DNA of 64,000 bases from Polychytrium aggregatum (GCF_025602895.1 NW_026516299.1:1-64000), one strand, 5' to 3'; positions 42,401 to 54,657 are shown, counted from the stretch's first letter. Notes: generated by a model not told the origin, from the sequence alone. Program-made: numbers and translations.

Positions 42401-44322
42401 TACCTTCCGAATTAGCAGACTCCTCTGGTCGTTGAAGGAGGTGTATCTCGCTGCTGGTGAGTTCATCGGCTTCTCGTAGCCGAATCTGGGTTGGCACGGA
42501 GTCAGTAGATTCTCGGACACAACGATGCGATAGCAGGGGCAGCACATACTCGATAGCGCCGCAGCAGATTGAGAGCGCAGTTGTCCATCTTGATGGGATA
42601 GTTGACGATTCGATGGATCATTTCGCTCGTGCTCAAGATGGCCATAGACTGAAGCACCGGATCGGTTGGATTCAGGTGAGCAAGGTAGGCCACAAAAGTG
42701 TTTCCGCCAAGTATTTCGGACATGAGCTGTGTGCTGACGGCTTGCCGGCAGTCGAACGTTGGGCTCTGGAAAACAACAACGAGGCGCTGCTGAGTAGTGC
42801 ACTCTATGTTCGTCCACAACGTCGTCTTGCACTTGCCCCTGGCCAGAGATACTGTCTGTGCCCTAACGAGATATCAGTTCCGGGGCCTCGAGTGCCGGGT
42901 TATAGCTTACCGCCGTGATACTGCAGTGCTTCATGGCCTTCCATAGCGACATGATTGTCCGGCTGGCGAACACGCCTAGTGCAGCGTAGACGGTCAGGGA
43001 GCAGGACATTGGGCTGTCTCGAGTCTGATCTGCGTGGATTTGCACCCGCAAGGCTCCGCACTAACCAGATCGCATCACAGACTTTGTTGGCTCCTCGAGG
43101 AGATGCTCGAGCCCACACAGATCAACGAATGTAAAATGTGTTACTTCTGCAGCAAAGCATTCTCCCTGTGAATGGATTGCAAAGAAGTGTGTGGTATCCA
43201 GAGTGTGGTGTGAGAGGAGATTGAGCAGCCTTGTCGCATATAGCCAAGCGGCCTTGCCTTGGCTTCAGCAGCCTGGGAGTTGTGTGCGCTGACGATGGCA
43301 AAAACGATGGCCCGCTCCGAAATTTGGTCGCTCATCTCGCCGCTCCGATTCTGGTAGGCCTGTTGCATAGGAGCTCCTTAGTCGGGGGCATGTCGTAGAG
43401 CGAGAACCAATCCAAGCTTCGAACAGGGATGCTGCTTCACCTGAAAGCACAGCTCGCCCATCTCTGCGGCGTTGCTGATGGAGCGATGACTCAGTCCGCG
43501 CACGACAAAGCCTCTATTGACGTCTTCTTCGACCCCGAGGTTGTCCCTGGAGGGATCGATCAGGTCCTTGACGAGTTCGCCATAGAGCTCGAAGAATGTG
43601 GCGACGATACAATGCCGAGTCAAGGTCAATATCATATTATGCAATGTGCAAAATACCGCTGAGGATATGCGTAGAAAGGATATTGAACGGTCAGCAGTAT
43701 CTGCCTTCCGGATCGCTCAAGGTCGGCTTGCTGGCCGGCGACCCAGGCCACACACTGTTGGATCAGCCCGCCTCCTGCAAAGGGTCGAGGGTGCAGCTGC
43801 CAAACGTTAGCGGCCGCTTGGCTTGCTACGATCCCGCTGTGGATCATGTGGGATATCACGGCAGATAGCCACTTGACTTGCCTTTGTCACCTCCGACAAG
43901 TGAGAAAGTCTTTCCGCTGCCCGAGTTTCCGACGCACACCAGGGCCACGTTGAAGCCATCCAACCACTTTTCGATGAGCGGACGCGCGGTGCTCCTGAAG
44001 ACATCTTCGTTGGATGCGTTGGCTTCGTAGATTTGGTCGAAGCTGAAGACTCGTCTGGAAATGGAGCTGGCGAGTGCAATCGCCGGTAGTCGCTCTGGTG
44101 AGTTGCGATGACGGAGTCGGCACTTCAGAGGCATCCGTTCGATAGAGCGTGCGGCCGAGGGCCATCAGCACACCTGTCGGCTTTGTTCTGGTTTATGGAG
44201 ACGAGCCCGGTCTCGCGATCGGCATAAAAGTCCAGTCCTGGTGAATTGGAGGCCTCGCGGACTGGTCCGCGCTTGCTTTGCAGCGGCTTAATCCTGAGGG
44301 CGACGTGCGGGGTGAATCCCAT
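39473..44322 (-). CDS. Divergent kinesin-like motor with coiled-coil tail
   Basis: Kinesins move on microtubules using ATP. The start MGFTPHVALRIKPLQSKRG matches the first motor strand. Next come FSFDQIYEANASNEDVF and the P-loop VCVGNSGSGKTFSL, then FFELYGELVKDLIDPSRDNL and FVVRGLSHRSISNAAEM. The switch I region, normally SSRSH, reads MSDQISERAIVFAI. The switch II region, normally VDLAGSE, reads FVDLCGLEHLLEE. The motor closes with LMSEILGGNTFVAYLAHLNP and IHRIVNYPIKM. The tail is coiled coil: EKLSAAKHSLEEKVTVLEEE, LTSELQSEQAKLRTAREENV, RLKKELKEFMLNSQREL. The last exon (39609-39473) joins in phase 2 and ends ATLERT. There are about 12-15 short introns, several tentative. Altered switches suggest weak or lost ATPase. 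It starts about 460 bp downstream of topoisomerase I on the same strand. Confidence 0.82.
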
Positions 44323-44781
44323 GGTATCCAGAGCCTGCAGCGGGAGAGTGAGGTGAGCAGAAGCCGCGCTGCTCGGCTCGGCTCATCCAGACGCAAAGAC
44401 TGGGCGATCGGCATCATCCAATCATCCTGTGATGGAGGTGCAGTGCTTTCTGGTCTTGGTGCGACTCGGTTGATCCCGATCAACGCCATGATCCCAGCGC
44501 AGACAACAGCACAGAGAACAGTATGGCTGTGGTGAGTTACTCGGAGATGTCGACCATGTATATTCAAGACAAGCTGGCCATTGACGGCTGATGGTAGCCG
44601 GAGCGGCCACCGTGAATCAGAGCAGGACCTCCGAGGGGTGCCGCCCACCCAGGCTCAGCAACAGCGAAGCTCGACCAGAAACGCCCGGGACAACCCGGTT
44701 TCGGTTGGAAGAGCTGTGCTGACTGCCGGAGGAGGGAGCGTCGGGGCTTGTTTCCTCGTCCGTGATGGGTCTTGGGTGGAT
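44323..44781. other. Spacer between topoisomerase I and the kinesin gene
   Basis: About 460 bp on the same strand, containing the 3' end of topoisomerase I and the promoter of the kinesin gene. Nothing else is supported. Confidence 0.5.
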
Positions 44782-47700
44782 TTAGAAGGTCTGACGAGCA
44801 AATCGGGGGCAACGATATGATCAGTGTCCGTTGTTGCACGGCTCGGGTTGGTTGACAGCTTCCTCTTGTCCAAATCCTGCCCCGAGACGATTGGATCCGA
44901 TCGGAACTCGGCCACTCAAGCTATATGCTGTGGCAAACGCACGGCTTACCCAATCATTCTCAAGCTCGGCCGCCCACTTGAACTTTTCTCTAAGGGTTTT
45001 GTTGAAAATTTTTTCTAGAGGAACATCGTATCTTTTGGCCCATGCCACCGATATTCTTGGATCGATGTAGTTGATTTTGGACGTGCCGAGGGCAGTGGTC
45101 ATGTTTTCATCCTAAAGCAGATCAACTCTCCCGATTAGAACCCTGTCAAGACCACCACCACAACCACGGACACAAACTCATGTACAGATGCGGATACGAT
45201 GGAGGGAGAGGGCGGCGGCTTGCCCAGGCGGCAAGCATGGCGTCGCTGAGATGCAACCGGTCGCTGTTCCCCTTCCAGCGGCCAGATGCCTCACGGTCCT
45301 ACCTTCTCTGTCATCTGTAGTTTGGTATTTTTGATCTTTTCATTGAGCATCTCAATCTTTTTCTCGAGCTTCTCCGAGGTCAGTGGCACTTTCTTGGGCA
45401 GCTTGATTTCCTCCAACAGCTCCAGGCCATCCGCTTTGCGCTTTTCGTTTTCTTTCTCTAGCTTTTTCTTCAGGTTCTCTTCTTCCTTCACAGCAACCTG
45501 CTTCCTGTATTCTTCAATCCAGTCATCGTCGAGGTCGCTCTCGTCCTGGGCGAGCTCTGGTCGCTTCTTTTTCAGCGAAGGCTCGAGCTTCAGCAGTTCT
45601 TGTCGAGTCTCTCTCAGTTCCAGCTTGTATGCGCGAATCTAGCGGTGCGTGAGGGTTGATGGATAGTTAATAAGAAGGGCCGGGCGGATGCGCGCCTGTC
45701 TGGAGGGCCGAGTCAGGGGGCGGTCGAGGGATGTGTGGGCTGTCCGGTAGTCAGGTTTCTTGATTGGCGAAGGGCCTCATGATGCTGAATACAGTTCTCG
45801 CGACTCAGAGGAGCAGAGACAGTGGGGCTATTTGGTTTGGCTCAGGATTACCTTGTCGCGAATACGGCCGAGCTGCGAGTCCGCGGCTTTGGGTCGGGCC
45901 CGTTGATGGTTGCAGAGGATGGCGACCTGCCGGTTTGCACGATTGTAAGCCAGCACTTTCTCCATGACACTTCCATCCTTTGGTGTTTTGCGTAGCTCCT
46001 CTTGGAATGTATATGATGCATTGTAGGTACGGAAGACCTTGGCTGTGAGGCCCTTCATGTACTTGTTCAAATGCTTGTTCAAAATGCCCGTCTGGGGATC
46101 AAGAATAGGCACGATTGTCGTTAGAGAAAGGCTTGGTGACGCCAGTCCTCTTGGATCGGGGTATGTGTCTGCAACTCTCTGGAATAGGGACTTACATTCA
46201 AACGATCAAAGAGGGGATCGCCGGGCTTTTTCGGATCGCGCTTGAAGATCTTGAGGTTCTTGAAGACTTGCTCGTCTACTTCAACCTCGTTGTAGTAGCG
46301 GATCGAGTCTTTACCCAAAAAGTCAAAGATGACTGTCCTGGGAGGCTTGAGCGATACGTGCTCGAATCGGAGCGAGCAACAGCCGACCGTGTCCGCTTCG
46401 TCATCGCTCTTCTCATTGCCGGCACGCAAGGCAAACCGATCGATCAGATAGAGGGCCGTGGCCTTTTGTCGCTCGGCCGTGACCTTGTTCTTAAGCCCTG
46501 CACGGTAATCCTTGCGGATCCTGTCGATGTGTCGCTAGCCACGGTCGTAAAAGCATATCATGTGAGCAGTTGCTCGAGCCTGGGCCGAGCTTGCGATTGC
46601 TGTGGTGAGCAGTGACATGCGCCCTCTGATCAAGACTCCGCACCGATGGCTTGCCACGGCCATCCAAGCCTTACCTTGAGCTCGCGAGCCTTCTCGAACT
46701 TCTTTAGATCGCTCTGGCCCTTAAGAGAAGAGCTCGCCGCAAAGAAGACGTACTTGGTGCTGTCGTTGACGTTTTCTTTCCACATAGCAAGCCAAGTGAC
46801 GGTGTTGTCGTGAATGACGGCGCCCCATTTATGACCGGCGGGTGGCTCGGGGACTTTGACACCCTCGCCAATGTTGATCGTGACTTGCTCAGGCACCACT
46901 CGGCGCTACAAAGCCCGCAAAGAGAGAGCGGCAAATGTAAGCATGAGTATGCGTGGGATGCGACGCGGCAGGTCTCAACTGGGTGCCAGCGCGACACGAT
47001 GGACTCGACACGATGGATTCGGCACGATGGACTCGACATCAACGGGTATCACCCCGACATGACTGGTGATGCTTTGGAACATGGGGCCGCCCAGATGAGC
47101 TGCAAGTCAGTACCTTCAATTTGCCAGTCTTGGGGTGCTTGCCTCTACCGCGGAAGAGATTCGGAGGCTCGATACGGAAGTTACCGACTTGTTCGCGCCG
47201 ACCATCGAGCTGTGCCCAGCCGTAATGCTCGTCAATCTTGAGCTTGGCATCTTTGACGGCCTACAAAGAATGAGCCGGTTCGTGAGGATGATGCTGAGTG
47301 TATACGGCTTGTAGACGGATTCAGATGGCCGACGATGGACAAACCTGCTTCTCATCCTTGGTCATCGTCTTCTTAGCTTCCTTCTGCCTCTGCAAGTGGT
47401 CATATATCCGCGAGAAATCACATTTGCTGAACACTTTGATGGGCGAAGGCTGACAACACAACACCATGCGCTTTAGTACAACCACTTTGGCACTGCCGCC
47501 GTTCCCGAAAGACAGCGGAAAGAGAAGAAGCGACTCATCCTGGTGGCCACGCGTTTACCTTCTTTTGCTTCGAGAGCACATCCAAGAAGTCGCTGAAAAA
47601 GTTGCTCTGGAACGTTTCGTTTTTCTCATGGTCGGTGCCAATGACACCGGCATAGAATGTCGCTACTTCTTCGGCTTCGGGTTCGAGGATAAGCTCCTTG

Positions 47701-49144
47701 CCTGAGTTGGATCGAAATACAGGCACGGTCAGTTGGAAAGCCGAGGTTCGAATACGATATTTGTGCAGGCATTGCTTGGTATGGTCCTGAGCCCTGGCAG
47801 AGCGCAGCTGGAGTACGGCACGTCCACGACGCCATCCAGAAGGAGGCCAAAGCACAACGAGAAACAATATGATCGACTCGGACTCAATGTCGGGCGGCAT
47901 ATGTCTGCCTCGGCTTACCGTCGTAGATAAGCGGGACCCCATGCGGCTCGTAGGGCGGGGGGAACCATGGGCCGTTGTGTTCCAGCGTGGTCCACTTGAC
48001 ACTGTTATCGAACTGGACCTGGGTTTCTTCATCCTCGGTTTCTTCGTCATCATCGGGCTCCTCTTCTTCTTCACTCTCCACTTTCGTCTTGGCGGCTTTA
48101 TTCTGGAGAGGGGAAGCGGGGCATTATGAACTGGACCGATGCTCAGGAATACTCGTCGAATACGTGGGAACTGAGTGCTAAGAGCGACGCCATTTTCCCA
48201 AACAACCTACCGTTTTCGCCCGTTTCTTCTGCCGAGGGCGGAGAAATCGGCACCAGGAGATATGAGTCTGCTGCTAGACGAATCGGTCGCATTCCGACCC
48301 CAAGATGGCAATCGAAGCAGCTGCATACGAACCAGAGGCTTGTCTTCATCTTCATCTTCGGTGGCTTCGGAGTCGGTCTCTTCTTTGACTTCCTTCTTTG
48401 GTTTTTTGGATTTGCCAGCCTGTTTATCCAAAATCGATAAGGATTGATGGATTAACGGACGTATGATCAGCGAATATATGATCAAGAGGTTCAATCGACA
48501 AAGAGCGAGCGAGTGCGGGTGCAAGTAAAGGAGGGCAATTCGGTCGCTCTGAGGCACAGACATATAGCCCCTTCTTAGGAAACTGCTGCTATGCGAGGCA
48601 GACCGTTCGAGAAACCAACAGCTGCGAGTGCCAACGAACATATGCCGGCGCGATCGGAGGTCGCTGGCGGCTTTGGGACACTGTTGAGTTTCTTACCGGT
48701 GAGCTACTGCCTCCATTCTCGCTCTTGATTTTGGATTTGTTGTCTGCGGGTCTGCGACGCTTGGCCTAGATCAGAGGAGAGTCGTTGGGCCCAAAGCCGG
48801 TGTGGTGGGATGGAATGGAGGGTGTTATCGACGGTGAGCTGCACCCGCGTCTGGTTGGCCGTGGCCCGATTATGCCCCGTGGGCGCGGGCGAGTATTTCT
48901 TTCGAGAGGAAGTGGTCGCAACGGGGCCGTGGGATTCACTACTCACCAAAGGGACGTCCTCGTCATCGTCGTCGTCCCGGGTCTTGACCTCGGTCTTGAC
49001 AGGCTTGGAGCTGCCGGTCTCGGACATGGCCTCGACTTTGGGCCTGCGATCGCCCGAACCGGTCACGCCGTTGGACTCGGAGCCCTGGTGCTTGCGTTTG
49101 TGATCCTTGCGCTCGGACAAGGCCACGTCGTCGCTGTCTGACAT
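44782..49144 (-). CDS. TOP1: DNA topoisomerase I (type IB)
   Basis: Type IB topoisomerase relaxes supercoils in the nucleus through a 3'-phosphotyrosine intermediate. The N-terminus [19 protein letters not shown] opens a charged, poorly conserved region with Asp/Glu/Lys stretches. The core has [20 protein letters not shown] then [19 protein letters not shown] and [14 protein letters not shown], and [20 protein letters not shown]. The linker is a Lys/Glu-rich coil at 45290-45640. The C-terminal domain has [20 protein letters not shown], whose Tyr is catalytic, then [18 protein letters not shown]. The last coding step appears to be a very small exon, 44790-44782 (ACC TTC TAA), after a GTAAGC donor, ending ENDWTF as in other members. 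About ten short introns split the gene; outer limits are firm, some inner joints tentative. Confidence 0.93.
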
Positions 49145-49736
49145 CTGGTTCTCAGCGGCTCTGGCCCGTGGGGCAGCGTATCAATATGCCCCTCTAAGAT
49201 CAGGGCGTGCGAGGTGCGTCTGGTGGGTGGCTTCTGAATGCGAAGGAGCACAGCGGGTCGGGCTGCTCGCGGCTGGCTCGGAGCTGCTCGAGGGGAAGCG
49301 CACAGCCAGATCGGAAACGCTCTTGGGAGATCGGCGAACGGGATGGGGTGCCAACGGGGCAAAAAAGACGGACGCGGGTGGTGTGCGGCCAGTGCAGCCG
49401 GCTCGAATGCGCCGGACCGGATCGAGCCGGACAGGCCACGTGGGCAACCATGGCACAGATTTAGCGAAGCAGCTGGTCTGGGACGGCGATGCTCCATGGT
49501 GATGATGGCCTGCGGCTCGTCAGCACAGGCGCTGGGGTGCTTACAGCAGGGGCCGCCACTCTCGTCTCGCACTCAGCTTGGGCACAGGCTATTTCTCGAA
49601 ACACACTGACTGTATTTGCAGAGAGCGTATAGGCCATGCGAGAGTCAAAAAATTAGATTGTCGCTGCTATGTACTGGTGGGGGGGAGGGGAGGGGAATGG
49701 AGGGCAAGATCGGCGGGTAGTGCCTGGATTGCGGTG
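49145..49736. other. Intergenic region upstream of topoisomerase I
   Basis: About 590 bp between the topoisomerase I start and the end of the PWWP gene. It is G-rich near 49680-49700 and probably carries the topoisomerase promoter. No gene is supported. Confidence 0.5.
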
Positions 49737-52649
49737 CTAGACCTCGGCAGCGAGAGGCGGGGCAGGAGCGTCGTTCGTGCTTTCCTTGACGGCGCTCGGG
49801 TGAGAATCAGAGGGGGCAATCGCCTCGACTGGTGTAGCGACAGCCGTCGCAACGGCGGCAGGATCGGCGGGGGCGGCGTCGTCTGTCGAGTTGGCCACAG
49901 CGATCGGCTTTGCCGTCGTCTCGCTGGAATCTACCAGGCTCGTTGCCACTGTATCGACCGGGACATCGGCATCGGGGCTCGTGGTGGCAGCCGCTGGCGC
50001 CTCGGCAGCGGGGATCGATCCGTTTGCTTCAGCGTGCTCGGACTTGGCGGTTGCAGCTTCGTGACTGTCTGTTGAGACGACGGGCTCGACCGAAGCCATT
50101 GCGATCACAGGTGTGGCATCTCCGTTGTGATGATGCTCGTCGCTTGGAATGAGCAGCTTCCACCGATGCAGTTGCTCCTTGCTGTGTGCGTATGGGGAAC
50201 ATCGCCATACAACGTTAGCGACGCTATAGCAGCAACCAGACCGCCGCGCTGTCAACGAGAGGAGGCAAGCTGGCGTGTTGGCACATACAATCGGTCCATG
50301 AGCTTGTAAACGTCGCTTTCCAACTGGAGTGCCGATAATTTCTTCATAACCTTGCCAATCTTGCTCTCCTGGAAAATCAAAACGACAGCAGCGTCAGCGG
50401 CAGTCTGGTTGTCAGTCCCCCTGGCCCGCGCCGAGATTCGGTGTCGATGCCGCTCGGCTCCAAGCTCACGCACCTTGAGCTTGTCTATGGTCATTTCCGA
50501 CTCTTCGATTTCCTTCATCCACTTGTCGGCCTTTTCGAAATCTTCAGACTACAACCAAGAGCCGCGTTGGTCAGGCAGCTCCCACGACGCGGAAATCCGA
50601 ACAGCCCCGCATTCCAGCGTCATCTTTCCACCGCTGAAGAATCGCGCCAGCAACGCGAAGCCCAGACAGCGAGCAGCACCCCCTGCTGCCAATGTTCTGT
50701 CATCGTCAGCCAGGGCACCAACACAACATGGAGCTCATGTGTGGACGAAGAGAAAAGCGAATCTGATGCGTACCTGGCGGTCAGCTTTTGTGAGGAAACG
50801 CTGTGCCTTTGCTCTCAGCTTCTGGATGCGATCGCCCTTCTCTAGAGCCACGACAAAAGTCGCAAGAAACGAGCCAGGCGAGGGTTAGATCGTTGCTCAC
50901 AAACTCTGCTAACTGCCGCGGCAAGGGTCGCAAGCGACGAAGATAGACGGCGCGATATCCGGGCTAGACAGAGCAGACACATACTCTTATCCTTTTTGTC
51001 GTCGTCGTGATGGTGCGATGATTTGTGCTTGGTCTCCGATTCGTTTCCCGAGTGAGAATCGTGCTGGTCATCCTCATGGGCAGGCTTCTTTGCGTCGCTC
51101 TCGTGGCGGTGGTGGTTGTTCTCCTTCTCGGCGGTCTTGACCTGGACAGCAGGCACCCCATCCCGCAGTCAGCAACATGAAAATGACTGGACTGTGCTCA
51201 GAATCGCCAGATCGCCAGATCGAATCCGGTGCGACCGGAAAGGCCGATGCGGCCATCGCAGAGCAGCTACCTTTTTGGCTGGCTCGTCCGCCTCGTCGTC
51301 GGTGTACTCCATGGCCCTCTTCTTAGCTTCCTTCTTGGCGGCGACGCCGGGATCGCTTGCGCGACGCTTCTTCCTGGACTGCTTTTCCTCCTCCTCTTCG
51401 ACCTCGTCGTCAACTTTGCTCTTGGTGTGAGCCATGGTGGCTCTCCGCTTCTTTGTTGTGTCCTTTCGCGAGGACTTGGACTTTGCCAGGATTTCCTGAT
51501 CGACATCGTCTTCGTGGGAAGACTCGTCATCGTTGCGGCTGACCATCGGTGGCGGATTCAGGGCCGCTTGAACGGCCTTGACGAATTTGATGGTTTTTGA
51601 CTTTTTTTCGAATTCGGAGCGGTGGTCTTTGAAAGGCTTGATTGCATCGGCAGTCTGCCATGAGCTATTCACGGAGTGCGGAGAATCAGTTCAAGTCAGA
51701 AAAACGCTCACGGACGTCAGACTAACTCGCCTCCAGACCAGTACGGCCACTTCTCCGCCCAACCACGTCAGAGCGGGCGATGAGGGAGATTGGCAAAACG
51801 CGCCGGAGGCAGAAAGAGCGAGGGCGAGGGCGAGGGCGTATGGATCGCTCGTTGGCGCATGGCAGAGACTAGCCCCATTGAAACAAGCTGCGACGGAGCA
51901 CTCACTAGTCATTCGAAACGAAAAAATGAACAATCTGAGATTGTTTGTTGAGCGGCTTGGCTCGTCGAACGTCGACAGTCACATCACTTTCGCTCACAAT
52001 CTAGTAAAAGGCGAAAAGAAGGAATGACGATCAGTCTGGAATGAAGATAGAACAAGCACGAGGGCACCGACGCACCAGGTACGCTTTCGTCGGTCTGCCC
52101 TGAGGCATGTGGCGAGTGCGGTGCTGGTGCCGTGTCAGTCACAAGACGCCCCAAATGCACATCCGGCAAACTCGAAAGGAGCCATATGGTCGGTGTCGTT
52201 TGAGCGCGTCGGTCTCCTTTCAGCGCATATCAACGGGGCGTCGCCAATATCCACCCGGATCGGCTTTGGCCCACCCTGCGAGTCCCGAGCGGACTGATCG
52301 GCAGCTGGGGGCTCAGACGGATTGACGCCACCGGGTCTCTGGAAGGAGGGGACTCGCGCTCGCGCAACGAACCGAGGAGCAGGATGGCGGACGAGAGAGA
52401 AGGGGGGGAAGAGGCTTCGGGAGAAACGCCACAGTTGGGAGAATGAGGCGAGCGAGCCGAAGCCGGCGCCGAGACGGTACGTACCCTTCCAGGCCACCAC
52501 GGATAGCCCTTGACTTTTGCCCAGACGATCTCTCCAACCGCGAACGGAAACGCCATCGGACCGGCAGCGCCGGTGGGATCGGCTTCGACGATCGCACTCT
52601 CGGATTCGGCCGGAGCGGGCGTGGGCGCAGAGGGCTCGGGGTTGATCAT
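49737..52649 (-). CDS. PWWP and IBD-like domain chromatin protein (LEDGF/HDGF-type)
   Basis: PWWP domains bind methylated histone H3 tails and DNA; an IBD/TND-type helical domain recruits transcription partners. From the ATG at 52649 (MINPEPSAP), the PWWP reads FPFAVGEIVWAKVKGYPWWP to a GTACGT donor. It resumes in a later exon with AIKPFKDHRSEFEKKSKTIK and FVKAVQAALNPPP. A charged linker follows with KKRRATMAHTKSKVDDEVEE and a His/Asp/Lys-rich run. The C-terminal helical domain spans KLRAKAQRFLTKADR, WMKEIEESEMTIDKLK, ESKIGKVMKKLSALQLESDV and SKEQLHRWKLLIP. An Ala/Thr/Pro-rich tail ends at a TAG at 49737. The exon between the two PWWP halves (about 52130-52300) is tentative. The order PWWP, acidic/basic linker and IBD is that of LEDGF/HDGF2; yeast Ioc4 keeps only the PWWP. 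Confidence 0.8.
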
Positions 52650-53511
52650 CTTGGTGGCAGATCCGGAATCTGCTTCAACAGGCTGTCGCGGCGGCAGCAC
52701 GGATGGCGAGGGCAGATGGCGCGGTTAGAGGCATTTCCGGGCATCGATGATCGAGAGGAGAGGAGAGCACGGCAGAGGAAAGGCCGATCGCGGGTCAGGT
52801 TGAACCGGCCGGACGGACGATGATTTGATCTGCCCGCGTGGATGCAGCCAAGGCAGACGTTGGCAACGTCGGGCAGCGGCTCGTGGTGGTGCTGTCGTCT
52901 TGTGATCCATGCGTGATGGCCCTATGGGTCGACAGGAAGCCCTCCCAGTCCGATCCCTGGGCGGCGATGACGCAGAACGAAGGGACGCCGGCGAAACGGC
53001 GGCGCTGGCGACGAAATGCGCACGCACCTGGCTGGTATCGAGGGAAAGCAGCTTGGCCAGACTCTGGGGTTGAACGACGCTTGCGCAGGGGTCTAATATA
53101 CAGGACGGCCGGCTCGCTGGCGGGATGGCAGGGAGTCGCAGGCCGCAGCGAGATGGAGGGCAGCTTGGGCAGGAACGGGAAGAGGGAGGGCGAGCGCCCG
53201 CCGAGCTGGCTTTTGAGGGGGGGCTCGGAGATTGGCCGCGAGGGTTAGGGCTGCATGCCGCCCTCCCCGCGACCCCAGAGGCAGCCGCGCGGGCAGGGCG
53301 CCGGGGGCGTGCCGCGGGGGCGCGCCGCGGTGGCGAGGGCCTTCTCGCCAGGCGGGAGGCCGCCGAGAAGACAGCGAGGGGCGCCAGGCGTCTCGCCCAC
53401 AAAGCGCACTTGTCCTGTGCCCGACGGCGAGATCCTCCCTTTCTCTCTCTCTCCTCCACGCAATTCCTTTGGTTGTTCTTGTGACAGTCCCGGAAACCTA
53501 CAATTGCAGAT
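52650..53511. promoter_or_regulatory. Bidirectional promoter region of the PWWP gene and eL30
   Basis: About 860 bp separate these two divergent starts. CGAGAAG/TCTCGCC words cluster at 53341-53400, about 110-170 bp before the eL30 start, followed by a pyrimidine-rich leader. The long open frames across the stretch overlap each other on both strands and are compositional. Confidence 0.45.
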
Positions 53512-54657
53512 ATGGCCCCCGCTCAGCAACCCGCCGCCGCCGTCGTCCAGACCAACGCCCAGAAGAAGGCCAAGAAGTCCATCGGTAGGATGGATGGATG
53601 GATGGATGGATGGATGGATGAGTGGATGGATGGATGGATGGGTGATGGGTGAGCGACGGATTGCCAAAGCCGGACCAGACCGACCCGACAGGCTCGGTCG
53701 CGCGATGGAACAGCCTCGGGCACACGCATACACACACCTCGACGCTGGGTCCGGTGAGGCGGATCCGCTGCCGCCCGGTGGACACGGCACATTCGATATC
53801 GGGGCTGTCGGCCACCGCCTCGATGATTCCTGGATGTCGGCTATGCATCGGAAATGCAGGATGCGTCTGGATTCGGCCTTTCGATCATGAGCTGGTCGTG
53901 TGCCTCCGACTCGGCGTCCTTTCGACCTGGATATCGCATCTGACCCACCAATGCGCTTCCCCCCCCCCAGAGAGCATCAACTCTCGCCTGGCTCTTGTTA
54001 TGAAGAGTGGCAAGTACGTCCTCGGCTACAAGTCCACCCTCAAGACTCTCCGCAACGGCAAGGGTAAATGTCGCCTTTGCTCCGTTGTGCCGTCGTTGAC
54101 GGTGCTGTCTGTACCCTGATGTAATCAAACGTGAACACGGCCGAGCGGTCGCCAATCGCTCGGTCCGGTCACGCAGTTTATCCATCTGCGGTCGACTCGT
54201 TGCCATCCGCCCTCGTGGCGGAGACAAGATGCGGCCTGGATGACGAACCCGAAGCGGAGATGCCCTGGCATCAGAGATGCTTCAGAACCACTTTTTTTAC
54301 CTTAGCTGTGTACTGTCTCGTTCCTGCCCCGCAGCCAAGCTTGTCATCATGTCTGGCAACACCCCTGCTCTCCGCAAGTCTGAGCTCGAGTACTACGCCA
54401 TGCTCTCCAAGACCTCCGTCCACCACTACAACGGCAGTGAGTATACCATCTCGTCCGCGCACGCTGTCTCCTCCCAGCACCTTTGCCATTGTGGATGGGG
54501 TCTATCGTCGCTACATGTGGTCTGATCCAGCCGACCCCGGTTTTTCCCAGACAACATCGAGCTGGGTACTGCCTGCGGTAAGTACTTCCGCGTTGGCACC
54601 CTCTCCATCATCGATGCCGGCGACTCCGATATCATCTCCAAGCCCACCGAGAACTAA
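53512..54657 (+). CDS. RPL30: 60S ribosomal protein eL30
   Basis: A core protein of the large ribosomal subunit. Four exons join without frame loss: 53512-53584, 53971-54063, 54335-54436 and 54551-54657, giving 124 residues. The sequence begins [20 protein letters not shown] and continues with [53 protein letters not shown] and [20 protein letters not shown], all standard eL30. The N-terminus is about ten residues longer than in most fungi. The first intron (386 bp) has a GGAT tetranucleotide repeat, and its 3' splice site follows a run of ten cytosines. A long first intron near the start codon is common in ribosomal protein genes, where it can affect expression. Confidence 0.97.
53586..53643. 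repeat. (GGAT)n tetranucleotide repeat in eL30 intron 1
   Basis: About thirteen GGAT units, broken once by GAGT, start almost at the 5' splice site of the first intron. Confidence 0.9.

Noticed and set aside
53586-53643. The GGAT array as a CRISPR-like repeat
   Set aside because: It is a simple microsatellite without spacers, inside a spliceosomal intron.
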